Shown piece by piece: positions 51,401 to 63,100 of a stretch of 64,000 nucleotides of DNA. Position numbers and translations under genes: made by a program. Below the pieces are notes generated by a model. That model was not told the origin of the DNA, did not search any database, and was given only the letters and a program-made list of their open reading frames with translations. Origin of the DNA: Symsagittifera roscoffensis. Its lineage: Eukaryota; Xenacoelomorpha; Acoela; Convolutidae. The stretch covers positions 26,468,007 to 26,532,006 of the forward strand of contig NC_087070.1 in assembly GCF_963678635.1 (NCBI RefSeq). The letters run 5' to 3'. Positions within the stretch are counted from its first letter, which is position 1. Each line of letters starts with the position of its first letter.

Positions 51401-54400
51401 GTAAATATGTTTAGTCTTTTGGGTATTCGTCACATTTTGCAGAGATGCTAATTCACTTTTAAAAATGAATACTGAAAACATGATTGTTTCTGATTTATAA
51501 AAAAAACCTAATCGGTGCTCTAGTTTCATTGCTTCTTGAAATTTTTTGCGTACTTTCATGAAGCAAAATGCCTTTGTTTGAACATAGCATTCTTTTATAT
51601 AACCACTCGCAGAAGAACGTCAAATAAATGCTTTTTGAACTGCTGCTTTGAATAAGGTCAATAAAAGCCTATCATACTGCAAGTTTTCTGTTAATTTCTA
51701 AAATTTGGATGGTATAGTTACACTTTTGAAGATTGGGTTAAACTACGGTGAAGGTGCCCTTTCTCCTTCATCTAGATAACTTAAATTACAAAAAAAAAAT
51801 TGATAAAACCATCGAGTGACAAGAAAGTTTGGTTGGAAACTTTCTTTAGGACGGCCTACGGCAGAGTTTTTGCTCGGACAGCAAACAACAGCTGAAAAAT
51901 TTCATTTTACTAGAGAAGTTTTTTCTGTCATTTGAAAACTCTTTGCCCTACAAAATAGTTTCATAGAAAATTCTTAATACCAAACTGACTTGATAAATAC
52001 TTCAAATCGCGACAATAATGTGTCATTCGAGCTGGTTAGCATAGAAAAAATTGAGTAAGTGGCTTTCAATTTTTATTTTTTTTTTAGATTTTTGCAGAAA
52101 ATAGCGGAACATATATGCTCGAGATAGTTTTTTCTTCAGATTACAAAAGACTGCGAATATGATCATTTTGTTGCTACGTAATGGATGCAATTATAAAATT
52201 TATCAAATTGATCAATTGGTAATAATTATTGTGAGCGATATATTCAGCTTTCTGTTCAAAAATTGTGTATATTGAACTGAGTTAAACTGATTGATCGGAA
52301 TTTAACGTTACTGGAATCAACAATCATAATTTGAAATGGTATAAAATAAATCAAAGTTATACCTTTTTGTTGAAATTCATCGAAAGTCTTTGAGCAAAAA
52401 TTAATCAGAAGGCAGTTTAAACAACTATTGGTTCGCATTGTTATGGTCATTTTCGGATTTCTAGTAACCTCCATGGTAGACTCGTTAATTAGTCAGACCT
52501 ACTAACTCTAAATTGTTTCATTGTAACAGAATAATTAAGCAATTCAAGAACATCATTTTTTGAACTAGGAATAATTTTTTTATATTTCGAGATCATATGA
52601 GCTGTGAGGATCGATAAATCTCTTTTTAGCAAGCATTATCAAATCGGATTATAGACTTTTTTTCGGATTAACAACTAGTTTATCAGAATCAATTGAATCA
52701 TCTATGATACCGCTATGCTGCTGACTTTTTCATTTTATGAGAACTCAACTTTAAGTACTGGCTACTATTTACATTCTTAATCTAGTGCTCAAACCAAGAT
52801 ATGTTTAATTAGATTTGATATTAATTTTAGGCTGACGATTTTTCGCGTTAATATTTGTCAACTTAAGCTCTGCCGGTTTAGTGTCCGAATGACGTAGACC
52901 ACTTTGCATACGCTTCTTATATAATTATCGTCATTCTTATGCGGTCGTTACATGCTGTTTTTTCAATGCTCAAAATCAACCCCACTAGGATCTGTTTGAA
53001 AAACTTAAATAAATTTAAACATAAAAAAGTTTTTTTTTCATTTTCTGTTTCGTTGTTTTAGTTCCTTCAAAGTTCTTAGATAATAGGTAAAATCAAATGC
53101 GCTACTCTGCTCTTAGAATCATGAAAAACTCTGACTGAAAGAAAACTAAGTCTTTTCCGACTCCTAATGGAAGAAACAATAATATAGACCGAGAAGATAA
53201 CTTTGCTGACTTCTCTGCTTGAGTTGACAACTTAATTCCTGAAATAAAATCTAGTTTCTCTAAAACTTCCCATTCAATGTTTTCCTTTTCTTGTCTACAG
53301 CCAAAGTACAGGCCAATGAAGTAGCACCGAAACTTACATGAAGTTCGAGTAGCTTGATTCAATTTGGTGTGCGGCGCTTCAGGCTTAATTTGTTAAACAA
53401 ATCGACAAGGTAACTTTTGAAGATTATAAACAAACGGCAAAACAGAATCCAAATAATCTCCAAAATCTTCCTATATTATCTCCTAAACACATTTTGACGC
53501 CATTAGGTTACTTTGCGCACAGTGTGTTCCAATGCTTGACTCTTTGTAAAATTCAATGAATGTTTCCGAATTCATCGAACTCTTATGATAAACTTGATTT
53601 AATAAATTTTACAGCACAATGAATAAGCCAATGAAACTTTAATATAAATAAGCTGATGAACCTTCAAAAGTTTACTTTACACCCTAAATTGCCGGGCCTG
53701 CTTTGATTTCTATTGCCACCTGTCTGTATGCGGTAAAATTTAATTAACGGCTTGTCAAATGAATCTCTTTACAATGTCTTTCAACACTTATATTGTCTCT
53801 TGTAACTTTTCCATAAAAATAATGGAATGTGTTTTTAAAGACATCTAGACATATGCCGTTTCATGAACAATTATCTCTTTTCCTTGAAATACAATTTTTA
53901 GTGATGATCAGCCCTTGAAACCATCACAAATTTCATGAATTGGTCACTTGTTTGGTGATAGCAAATGAAAAAATTTTAGTGAATGACAAAAAACGTCAAA
54001 AACTGAAAAATTTTAGATTGCGCATGAGCAAACTATCTCACTGAAGCCTGCATGCAGTGTAAAAATAAGCAATCCAATGCTCACAAAAATGATGAACTTC
54101 ATCATCATCAGATTATGAAAACCAAACCGTGAAATAGTTTTCAGTAATTACTAAAAAAACTATTATTTTTCTCCCAAATTTCAATAATGATAACATGCAT
54201 TTTTAATGCCAATATGGCGTCTATTTATCTCGTCAGACTTATCAGCGAGTCGGGTGTTTGAGTTTTTACAGCAAGTTTATTGTTTATTTACATTTCATGA
54301 AACAGAAGAGCCTCTCTTAAGTGCTTCCTGTAGCTTACATCCAAATATCAATTTATTCAAACGTTCGATCAAACTTTGCTGGCTCTATGTTCATTTAATC

Positions 54401-55436
54401 ACTATCATCATCACAATCAAGTTAGTAATAATCACAATCCAACTAAGAGCTCACAACATTGTAATTATTTGTTCTATTCTAAAACCAACTGGTACAAATC
54501 AACAACGTTGATTTTGAACATCACAAACATCTAGAAGGTATTGTTTGCATCTGAATCAGAAGTTTAAGCCCATATATTTGGCCCAAAATTTGAAATTGGT
54601 CTTCTTAATTTGAAACATAAATTTAGGACATCAACTAACACTACTATTCTTAGTTAATTGCATCAAGCCTCAATAGGTTTACTTTTTCCGTTACTTCCAA
54701 AAAGCGGTAGCTCCAAACTTCATAACGAGGTAAACTTTCTGAATCAGAATTTCAATCCACCTGTTTTTATGGCAAGCGAAAGTTCTCATTTAAATTCAGG
54801 GAATTATTAAAGCAAATGCAAGTACGAAGATTCTGCTTATATAAGGCATGAAATAATTAGACAAAACTGTGTACCATTTTCACCCTTTTGTACCTTTTTT
54901 CTTCGAAACTTCTATAGCTATTCGAAGGGACAGTTTTTGATTCATCATAAGGTCTTTTTTTTCAAAAAAACATCCGGTCCCTAAAACCCTCAATTTTTTG
55001 TTGTGATTGTTAAAATACGCGTGTTTTTTTTGGCAATTACCTATCTACCCGGGTTGACCTCCATAGACCAAAAATGCTAATCATACAATTCCATAAACTA
55101 AGTCTATGAAAAAATTAGTCATACAAGTTTTTTTGTGTGCACATGGTCGTACTGGATACACAAAAACTGATTTTTTTTCCATTTCTCAGATTAAGTTTTT
55201 CAAAAACGCTCAAAATGTCTATGTTTTTGTATGCCTTGATCAATTAAAAACTCAAAATTAAAAAAGTCACCTAAGACAAAAGTAACACAATTCAGTCCGA
55301 TTCCGATGCATTGTAATTGGAACCTGATCTAGACTACATTTTATGATTGGATAATTTAGATATTTTACCAATGTAAAGTATTTAATATTAACCAATCATG
55401 ATCCATCTAACTAACAACCCACTTATTTGTAAGTGC

Positions 55437-55727
55437 TGAAGTTACTTGTAATTTCAGCACCAGAGAGATTTGAATTTAACTTAGAAATTAGTTGGACTCT
55501 CCCGAGCACTTCAGCAGCCGCAATAAACCAGTATACCCTAGATCTATTGAGCCTAGCAGAGACTAGTTAAACAACCTGAGACTAGATAGTATAAGGGTAA
55601 GATTAGGATCGGTATTAGACTAAGAAGTTGCACGAATCTATCCGGCCGAAAATAAGATAGCGTGACGAGCAGACGGTGTACCCTATCCGAAATTACTCTA
55701 TGAGTTATACCCATCGGTCCTAACTCA
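55437..55727 (+). repeat. candidate 5' LTR (left boundary uncertain)
   Basis: The right end is placed at TAACTCA (55721-55727), two bases before a primer-binding-site-like sequence. Reading left, TGAAGTTA at 55437 is a near inverted match, giving a 291-bp LTR. An AATAAA lies near 55522, a TATAAGG near 55590, and there is a short perfect hairpin GTGCTGAA/TTCAGCAC near 55433-55459. Without the 3' LTR the left end cannot be confirmed; a start as far left as about 55312 is possible. Confidence 0.4.
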
Positions 55728-55729
55728 TC

Positions 55730-55752
55730 TGGTGCGACCATAAGTCTCGAAC
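55730..55752 (+). promoter_or_regulatory. tRNA primer-binding site
   Basis: TGGTGCGACC continues to CTCGAAC. Its reverse complement ends ...GGTCGCACCA and begins GTTCGA, as expected for a tRNA from the T-loop to the CCA end, though one base shorter than a standard tRNA. Position two bases after a CA-ending LTR is typical. The tRNA identity is not assigned. Confidence 0.5.
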
Positions 55753-55814
55753 AAGACCTTAATAGCTTAGAATTAACCAAAATAGATTAGAAATTAGACA
55801 AAAACATTTAAAAA

Positions 55815-56048
55815 ATGTTATACGACAATAATTTAATCGAAATGTCTCTACGACTCAATAGATCAGAGCCAATATTCCGAACCATAACAGAACTACCCGG
55901 AATTGGAAGAAGACCTCGAACCAGAGACGACATACGACAAAGTAGAAACTTGCCATATAGTTATATGATAGTTCGGCCAAAGCCAGAACAAACTTTTGTA
56001 TTTAGAATACTACTAGCAATGAATTTAGATTTTCATTTGCAAACATAA
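55815..56048 (+). CDS. small leader ORF, 77 aa, unknown
   Basis: ATG about 60 nt after the primer-binding site opens a 77-residue Arg/Leu-rich frame (LRLNRSEPIFRTITELPGIG; ends LDFHLQT). No homology is recognised. It may be an upstream ORF that affects Gag translation, or chance. Confidence 0.25.
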   Translation: MLYDNNLIEMSLRLNRSEPIFRTITELPGIGRRPRTRDDIRQSRNLPYSYMIVRPKPEQTFVFRILLAMNLDFHLQT

Positions 56049-56981
56049 AATTTTGAAGTCAATCTTCAAAATCATTTCAGGCGCTAAACAAAATTATTAA
56101 TATACAATAACGATTGATAAAAAGATCTCAGATCGTTTTCCTAAATTCTGCAGTAATATACAAAACATGTTTGAAAAATATTTATTGAAAAATAAAAAAT
56201 AAAAATTAGTAGCATGACAATAAATGGTTAGTAATCATAAATCATCCTGTTGTTCCAGCTCCATCACCTAAAACATAACAGCAATCATAAACCCACTAAT
56301 ATCATCAAAACACTAAATCTTTCCTTTACACACATTTAAAATTTTATTAAAACTTAAATTCACTTAATTTTAAAACCAGATCATCAAGGCTTATCCTTGG
56401 ATCTTAAATCATTTTCTACTTAATTAAATTTCAAATTTGATCATCAAGGCTTATCCTTGGATCAAACAGAACAACTTTGTTCTCCCCCACCCACTTAATT
56501 AGTGTCTAACGACCTCAAACGTCGATTCACTACCCAACCCTTTCTAAAGACCTAAGACTAATAGAAATTTTTAAACAAAAACTAATCATTCAAATTAGGA
56601 TAAACAGTGAAGAACTTCGGTTATTCATCCTTCACTTGACCCCCCCTCTTACCAGACCCAGGATAAATCTTAGACTTAGTAAGTTTAAAATAGCATCTAA
56701 CGAACTACTCGCGTTCTAATTATACCTGAACCTTGTGGATCGATTTACTATTCTCCAACCCTTGAACACAATCACTACCCCTAAGTAAGATTAAGTAAGT
56801 TAACACCTTAACTTATACTAGCCACGAGAAAGTAAAAAATCATTCTTCGGAATCGATATACTTTTCTCTCCAACCCTGAACAAATAGACCCAGGTTAAGC
56901 TAACCAAAAAATCGTAAGAACTAACAGTTTAAGAAAATAGAAATCATTTAACAACCTTTTGCATCCGTCATCCTAAACCTT
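56049..56981 (+). other. untranslated leader without long ORF
   Basis: About 930 bp of A-rich leader between the two small ORFs. Apart from the duplicated hairpin it holds CT-rich patches (for example near 56488 and 56640) but no further feature I can name. Confidence 0.5.
56379..56463 (+). repeat. duplicated 25-bp hairpin in the leader
   Basis: A GATC-flanked sequence with arms CAAGG-CTTAT-CCTTG occurs at 56379-56403 and again, identical, at 56439-56463, exactly 60 bp apart. In the RNA it would give two identical stem-loops ahead of gag. A packaging or dimerisation role is only a guess. Confidence 0.45.
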
Positions 56982-57449
56982 ATGTCATTTAAAAACCTAG
57001 GAAATAAACAAACAATCGTTTTACACAATTGTGAAATAGATAACAAAAAATACGACCTTGTAATCACACCTCATACACAAACAGTTGGATACATTCGAAC
57101 AAAACGACAAACACTAAAAAGAAAAATAATAACGAAACAAAGACAAATAACACGAAAAAGATTTTCAAAAAATCGAAACGCATTTTCAGAATCAGAAACC
57201 AACAGTTTAGACGAACTTTACAAACTAAAAGAATCAATAGATAAAAATTGCCCACTTCACGATCAATTATATTTTTCTGACTCAGAAACAACTTCAAATT
57301 CATCAAAAAGAGGAAAAAGAAGAATAAAAAAGCAGTATAAACACAAACCAGTACATTTATACAATTGGAATCAACCAATTCGACACATTAATAATTACAT
57401 ATTAACAGTCATCGAACGAAAAAATGAGCTCAACGCACACCCCAGGTGA
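56982..57449 (+). CDS. basic 155-aa ORF overlapping the gag start
   Basis: ATG to TGA frame of 155 residues, Lys/Arg-rich (RQTLKRKIITKQRQITRKR; later SKRGKRRIKKQYKHK) with an acidic Ser/Glu patch between. It overlaps the Gag ATG by 26 nt in a different frame, an arrangement suited to reinitiation or leaky scanning. No relative is recognised. Basic clusters suggest nucleic-acid binding or nuclear localisation (inference). Typical Ty3/gypsy elements have no ORF here. Composition matches the rest of the element. Confidence 0.5.
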   Translation: MSFKNLGNKQTIVLHNCEIDNKKYDLVITPHTQTVGYIRTKRQTLKRKIITKQRQITRKRFSKNRNAFSESETNSLDELYKLKESIDKNCPLHDQLYFSDSETTSNSSKRGKRRIKKQYKHKPVHLYNWNQPIRHINNYILTVIERKNELNAHPR

Positions 57450-60192
57450 AGAAAGTCCAGATGATGATGAAATCTTCCCCTTTATAGTAGATGCAACCAC
57501 TGATAGAGGACAGCATATATTTTGCAAAAATTTACTATTAAATTTATTTGAACCCGGAATCAGTCCATGTAAAACAGAGTTCCCAGATGTAAAAATCAAA
57601 AGACAAATCATAGACCACTACTTAAAAGATATATGCAACATAACACAACAGTATGGAATCTACTCCATAGAATTCACCTCACCAAACCATAATCATAGAA
57701 AATATACAATTCAAACAGACGATCTTGATTTAGAATTTTCAAAAGTTTTTTCAGAATATATAAAAAGCATCCAATATCATAACTCACAAAGAGCAAACTC
57801 CATATTCACCAATGAAGTTTTCGCAATAATATATAGTTATATTTCGATATTAGAAAACGAAATCCCAATAACAAATGTCTCACCGACAGAAACATCTAAA
57901 CATTTAAGAGTACGACATGAAATCACACTACTCTCTAGTTATTTAAACATCATTAAAGAAAATTTCACGAAAGACGACGTTTCACAACATACAAAACACG
58001 ACTTACAAAAAATTTTGGCATGGTTCATAATAGATTATTTCACACATAATATTGATTTAATTTCACAAGCAAGAAAAAATTTTAGACCCCAAAACTCGAA
58101 CGATGATACCGCTATCACAGAACAATCAGATTATGTTTGGGACCCCGAATGGTCTCATCCCGCATTTATAAGCTTCCCACAATCAATCTCAAGTCAAGCA
58201 ATAAGTACGATATCTTACATAAGAGATTATGTAAAAGTAATACCATTAACCATTGATGCAACACCATTAAACTATAATACATTTTTGCCCGATACACAAA
58301 ATAATAGTTTAAACTCTACAGTCATACACAATGAAAACCTCAATGGAACTAGGAATCTTACTCAACAAGATATCCAGACACCATCACACTTCATAAATGA
58401 AGAAATTGTACACACAACAACTACACAACAAAGTATTTCACCAATACGCCCAAATTTAACAACACCAAGAAATACAAATCCTTCACAAACACAGGTAACC
58501 TTACAATCAACCGTTAAACCTTCGGTTGCCCCTAAATATTCACATATGGATTACCAAACATACAGACCCATGACAATACCATCAAAAACACGCAAAACAT
58601 TCACTAGAAACAACTTTGCAGACCATAATTATAATTATACACATCCATCAAAAACATATAACCAACCACAAAGAAATTTTAACCAATATACAAGATCTCG
58701 AAATTGGGATAACCCAATGACCCAACATAATTCAATAAATTTCCAAACAAATCCTCCACAGGATCACAGTGAAAATTACCCATTTTTTCAACAAAATAAA
58801 AATAAAAAACAGACATCTTATCAAATGGATTATTTATCCTCAGATGATGATTTCTTACAACCAGATATATTTGCACCAAATACTCAAGAATATTGTAGAC
58901 AAGGAATACAGAGAACACGTACAAATCATAGAAATTTTTCTCCACAACCAATAGATGCACAACATCAACAACCAATTCAACAACAAAATCTAATTAATAC
59001 ACAATCTTTTCAACCAATTCAACAACAAAATCCAATGACTGCACACTCGTATCAAGCATCACAAATGCAAAATGAAATACCACTCCCATATTATCTCCAA
59101 CAACATGAAATAACAAGAAACAAACTTTCAAATTTTTCTCAAATGCCAAATGCAGCAGAATCATTACAAATGACAATGAATCCATACCTTATGGGTGGAT
59201 CATCAATAACATCAAACAAACCTTTAATGGTTTTCACAGGAACAGACCCTGAATACTCTGTAGAAGATTATTTAAATGCAGTAACAGCAAACCTGATTTT
59301 AAATATTGGACCTGAACCAATTAATACGCCACTACATCAAAATTGGATACATCGACGCACAGCGTTAATACAAACAACCTTAGATGGCGCAGCCCAAAAA
59401 TGGTTTTCAGTACTACCTCTAGAAATAAAATCAAACTGGAAAAGGTTTACACAGGAATTTTCAAAAATGTTTGACTCCGAAAGAAACAAACAACAACAAA
59501 GAGTTTTATGTAATGAAATTCGCAGATTACCAAACGAAACCATCAAGCAAATAGCAGTACGAATCGAAACACTAGTTCGAAAAGCATATTCATTAAATAC
59601 ACACGACTATAAAAACACAAAGATGACAGAAATCTTAATGATGACCTTAACACCACAATTAAGGAAAATAGCAATAAAAAAGAGAGCATCCCATCCTTCT
59701 TCAATTCGAGAACCCGATTTAGATTTTCGAAAACTAGTAGACAAATTAGAACAAGCAGAAATCACGATGAAACTAGAAGAAACGGAAAATCTGAAATTAC
59801 AATACGTTAACAGAATTGAAACGACTCCCACTAATATTAATAATATACAGGAATCAGAGACAGACCTCGTTGAAAAAATCACAGAAATACTCAATATTTA
59901 CGAAAAGAACCCAAACTTTAAAGGCAAACCATCTTTCAAAAAATGGTGTAATTATTGCCGACGATACGGACATAGTATTTCCGAATGTAGACAAAAACAG
60001 CAAGACAATCAAAATAAACCTCAAAAATATAAAGAACCAAATAAATCATTCTATCAATACATGAAAAAAGATCAAAATCTACCGAACAAAACAGTCTACA
60101 GCAACAACAGTTCAGGAAAACCACTCCCGAACAATACAAATTATACAAGAAATCAATCACCATATAACTCAAGTTATAGAGGAAGATCATGA
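57424..60192 (+). CDS. gag: Gag polyprotein, 922 aa
   Basis: Structural protein of the element's particle. Residues 1 to about 590 are poorly conserved; from about 290 they are low-complexity (Gln/Asn/Thr/Pro-rich). Residues about 598-800 match a retrotransposon capsid domain: FTGTDPEYSVEDYLNAVTAN, then GAAQKWFSVLP and FSKMFDSERNKQQQRVLCNE. A CCHC zinc knuckle (WCNYCRRYGHSISEC; 59947-59988, spacing C2C4H4C) lies at residues 842-855. The C-terminus is Asn/Tyr/Ser/Arg-rich and ends at TGA 60190-60192. The N-terminal half is unusually long for Ty3/gypsy Gag. The frame is intact. Confidence 0.9.
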   Translation: MSSTHTPGEESPDDDEIFPFIVDATTDRGQHIFCKNLLLNLFEPGISPCKTEFPDVKIKRQIIDHYLKDICNITQQYGIYSIEFTSPNHNHRKYTIQTDDLDLEFSKVFSEYIKSIQYHNSQRANSIFTNEVFAIIYSYISILENEIPITNVSPTETSKHLRVRHEITLLSSYLNIIKENFTKDDVSQHTKHDLQKILAWFIIDYFTHNIDLISQARKNFRPQNSNDDTAITEQSDYVWDPEWSHPAFISFPQSISSQAISTISYIRDYVKVIPLTIDATPLNYNTFLPDTQNNSLNSTVIHNENLNGTRNLTQQDIQTPSHFINEEIVHTTTTQQSISPIRPNLTTPRNTNPSQTQVTLQSTVKPSVAPKYSHMDYQTYRPMTIPSKTRKTFTRNNFADHNYNYTHPSKTYNQPQRNFNQYTRSRNWDNPMTQHNSINFQTNPPQDHSENYPFFQQNKNKKQTSYQMDYLSSDDDFLQPDIFAPNTQEYCRQGIQRTRTNHRNFSPQPIDAQHQQPIQQQNLINTQSFQPIQQQNPMTAHSYQASQMQNEIPLPYYLQQHEITRNKLSNFSQMPNAAESLQMTMNPYLMGGSSITSNKPLMVFTGTDPEYSVEDYLNAVTANLILNIGPEPINTPLHQNWIHRRTALIQTTLDGAAQKWFSVLPLEIKSNWKRFTQEFSKMFDSERNKQQQRVLCNEIRRLPNETIKQIAVRIETLVRKAYSLNTHDYKNTKMTEILMMTLTPQLRKIAIKKRASHPSSIREPDLDFRKLVDKLEQAEITMKLEETENLKLQYVNRIETTPTNINNIQESETDLVEKITEILNIYEKNPNFKGKPSFKKWCNYCRRYGHSISECRQKQQDNQNKPQKYKEPNKSFYQYMKKDQNLPNKTVYSNNSSGKPLPNNTNYTRNQSPYNSSYRGRS
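60190..60192 (+). other. single in-frame TGA between gag and pol
   Basis: Gag and Pol share one reading frame, broken only by this TGA; the Asn/Arg/Ser/Tyr-rich sequence has the same character on both sides. It could be a recoded stop (readthrough) or a point mutation in this copy. The following bases GAA do not match the strong UGA-CUA readthrough context. Confidence 0.85.
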
Positions 60193-63100
60193 GAACGAAG
60201 AAACACGAATAATTCATCACAAAATCACTACAATAGACCAAATAGTCGAAATAACTACTCCAGATCACATTCAAATACACAACGATTTGTTTCTAGATCT
60301 AATTCCCAATCAAGAAATAACTACTATCCAAACAACCAATCACGAAATTCATCATACAATAGGAATAGAAACTACTCCTATAATCGAAATAGAAGTTATT
60401 CAAACAACCGAAACCAGAATTACCCGAACAATCAATCAAGGAATAACTCATATAATAGATCGAACTATAACAGACCAAACAATAATTACCAAAACAGATC
60501 GCGAAATAATTCACAAAATCGACACTCAAGTTATAATAATCGTTATAGAAATTATTCCCAATCACCACACCGGAATAATAATAACTATAATAATTCTAAT
60601 AATCGCCACAGAAGTAGTACACCTAAACATCAAAGACAAATCAATCAAGTACAATCTAATCCAGAAACAACATCAGACCCTCCAGGTATTGATGACACAG
60701 TAACTGATACGTTACAACTCAATCAAATAAACTGTACATCATCAGATTCAGAAAGTGATACAGAAAACACTCTTTCTATCAATATGATAAAAGTCGAAAA
60801 TGACTATGAATCTGTCATATATGAACAACCCTTTTCATCACACATATATGAAAATCAATCAGAATTTCTTCAAAATTATTACACTACACCCATAAATTCC
60901 ACACCAACGACGCAAGAAACAAATGAGATTAACACTACAAATCAAACCAATAAAAATACCAAAACAAAATGCTTGAATACAAACCACATTTATCAAAATA
61001 TACAAAAAGAACAACCCAAAGAAAAAATTTGGACAATACCATTTCTCTTAGAAAGCCCAAGAAATAAAGAATTTCAACCACCAGACCTTGAAATAGATTT
61101 TTTAATTGATTCAGGAGCAGAATCAAACATAATAAACATCCCCACATGGAATGAAATAAAAACTTTACACCCAAAGCTAACACCTCTTGAAACCTCCAGT
61201 AAGTTAGCAACAGCACAAGGATCAACATTGATAAACTACGGAAAAATCCAATTATTTCTCCTCCCCACCAGAACAATGGAGCAAAGCAAAATTTTAAATA
61301 AGCCATTTAAACAAATATTCCATATCACTGACATTAAATATAATATCATTGGAATACCATTTATTTCGAAGTATATACCAACAATTAACATACTAAATAG
61401 TAAAATATTAATCAAAGATAAATATACAAAAACAAAAGAAACATCCTTAACATTTTTTCAAAGATTAAATAAACAACCACCAATCTTTTCAAAATTCTAC
61501 CCGATATTTAACCAACAAAGAAAACACCTAAAACCACTATCAGGAAATATCTATAATTTTTCAATCAAACAAGTTCACCAATATGATAAAGAACAAAACA
61601 AACAAAAATTTTATATGTCAGAATTTGAATTCAAACCTATTCACAAATTTTTCAAAATCACAATCTCATCCATAAAATATTTGAAAAATTCGAATTCCGA
61701 TATCATTTCCTTACATGTCTATAACAACACACCTTACCAAGTAACATTACCTTTAGGACTTTTAGGATATTGTGAAACCAACGCTACAATATCACCAATA
61801 CACGAAAAAGCCTATCGCGTAAATAATATACTCCAATTACTAGATATTTGCCAATCTACAATTCTTAATGAAGAATTATCTATAAATAATATAATAAGTA
61901 ACGAAAACAGAAATACGGATTATTTCACAAAAACTCCATATTTCAAACCTACATTCAACATAAGTAACTACACAGAGGACCAACAAAAATTTTTAACAAT
62001 GTTTAATTTCCAACATTCACAAATAACACAAGACGAATTCGAAAAATTAGCCAAACAGCTAATTAAATATTCATCAGTCTATGCAACATCAAAATTCGAT
62101 GTTGGAAAAATCAGTTCATCACTACATCTCCCGTTAAAACCAGACGCAGTTTTCAAAAAACAGAGAGCAAGTAAAGTACCAATTCACTTACATGATAAAG
62201 TGAACAGATTACTCGACATTTTAGAACAATACAACATTATATCACCAGTAAACAAAGAGGAACAACCAAAAGGCAACACATTTATCAACCCTGTTATCAT
62301 TCTAGCCAAAGGAGAATCATTAAAAATTGTTCTCGATGCTAGATACCTCAACTCACTCATAGATGAATCAAAGTGTAATTGGCCCATTGAACCAATACAA
62401 GTTATTTTAACAAAAATAAACGGAAAATACTTTACCACCGCCGATATGAATAGTGCATATAATCAAATGCCATTAGATGAACAATCACGACGCTTAACAC
62501 AATTTGTTATTGGAAATCAACAATACGAATTCAACCGCTTATTCTATGGAATATCCATAGGACCAGCACAATTTTCAGCTTTTATGAGCAAAATTTTTCG
62601 ACCACTAATACTCAAGAAAAATGCAATCACCTATTTAGACGATGTTTTTATGCAATCACAAACAAAAGAGGAAATGTTCAATGTTTTAGAACAATATCAC
62701 CAAATACTTCAGAACGAAAATCTGAAGGCCGCCCCCGATAAATCACACTTCTTTTTGACAAAAGTTAAATTCTTAGGGAATAATATAGAAAGAAAAACAA
62801 TCACTCCATTGAAATCACGTATAGACGCTATTCAAAAACTCCAACCACCAACAAATAAAAAGAAAATCCAAGAATTCCTTGGAATGTTAAACTTTTTAAG
62901 CAAATATGTTTATAAAATGCAATTATATCTACGACCATTCTATAACATACTTAGACAACAAAATAATTTTGAATGGAATATAGAACATCAAGCACGATTT
63001 GAAGAAATTAAAAAACTTCTAACTGAACAAATTTCAAACACAATACCAGATTCAAATCAACCATTTTATGCAATGTGCGATGATTCGAACTTTGGCATCG

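Larger units (their letters stand above)
45574..55436 (+). other. 10-kb region without supported gene
   Basis: Only one R5 MITE (48200), a SINE head (48395), a SINE-tail remnant (about 47066) and an R2 unit (52630) were recognised. Open frames here are short with intron-like composition. Plus-strand T-richness fades toward A-rich sequence after about 53 kb. Confidence 0.55.

Noticed and set aside
58679-58975. Antisense ORFs within gag and pol (also 59607-59894, 60935-61306, 62184-62438)
   Set aside because: They are low-complexity mirror frames of the A-rich sense genes, with no motif.
60287-60703. 138-aa frame rich in Ile/Thr overlapping the start of pol
   Set aside because: It is an alternative-frame reading of the Asn/Arg/Tyr repeat region of Pol.
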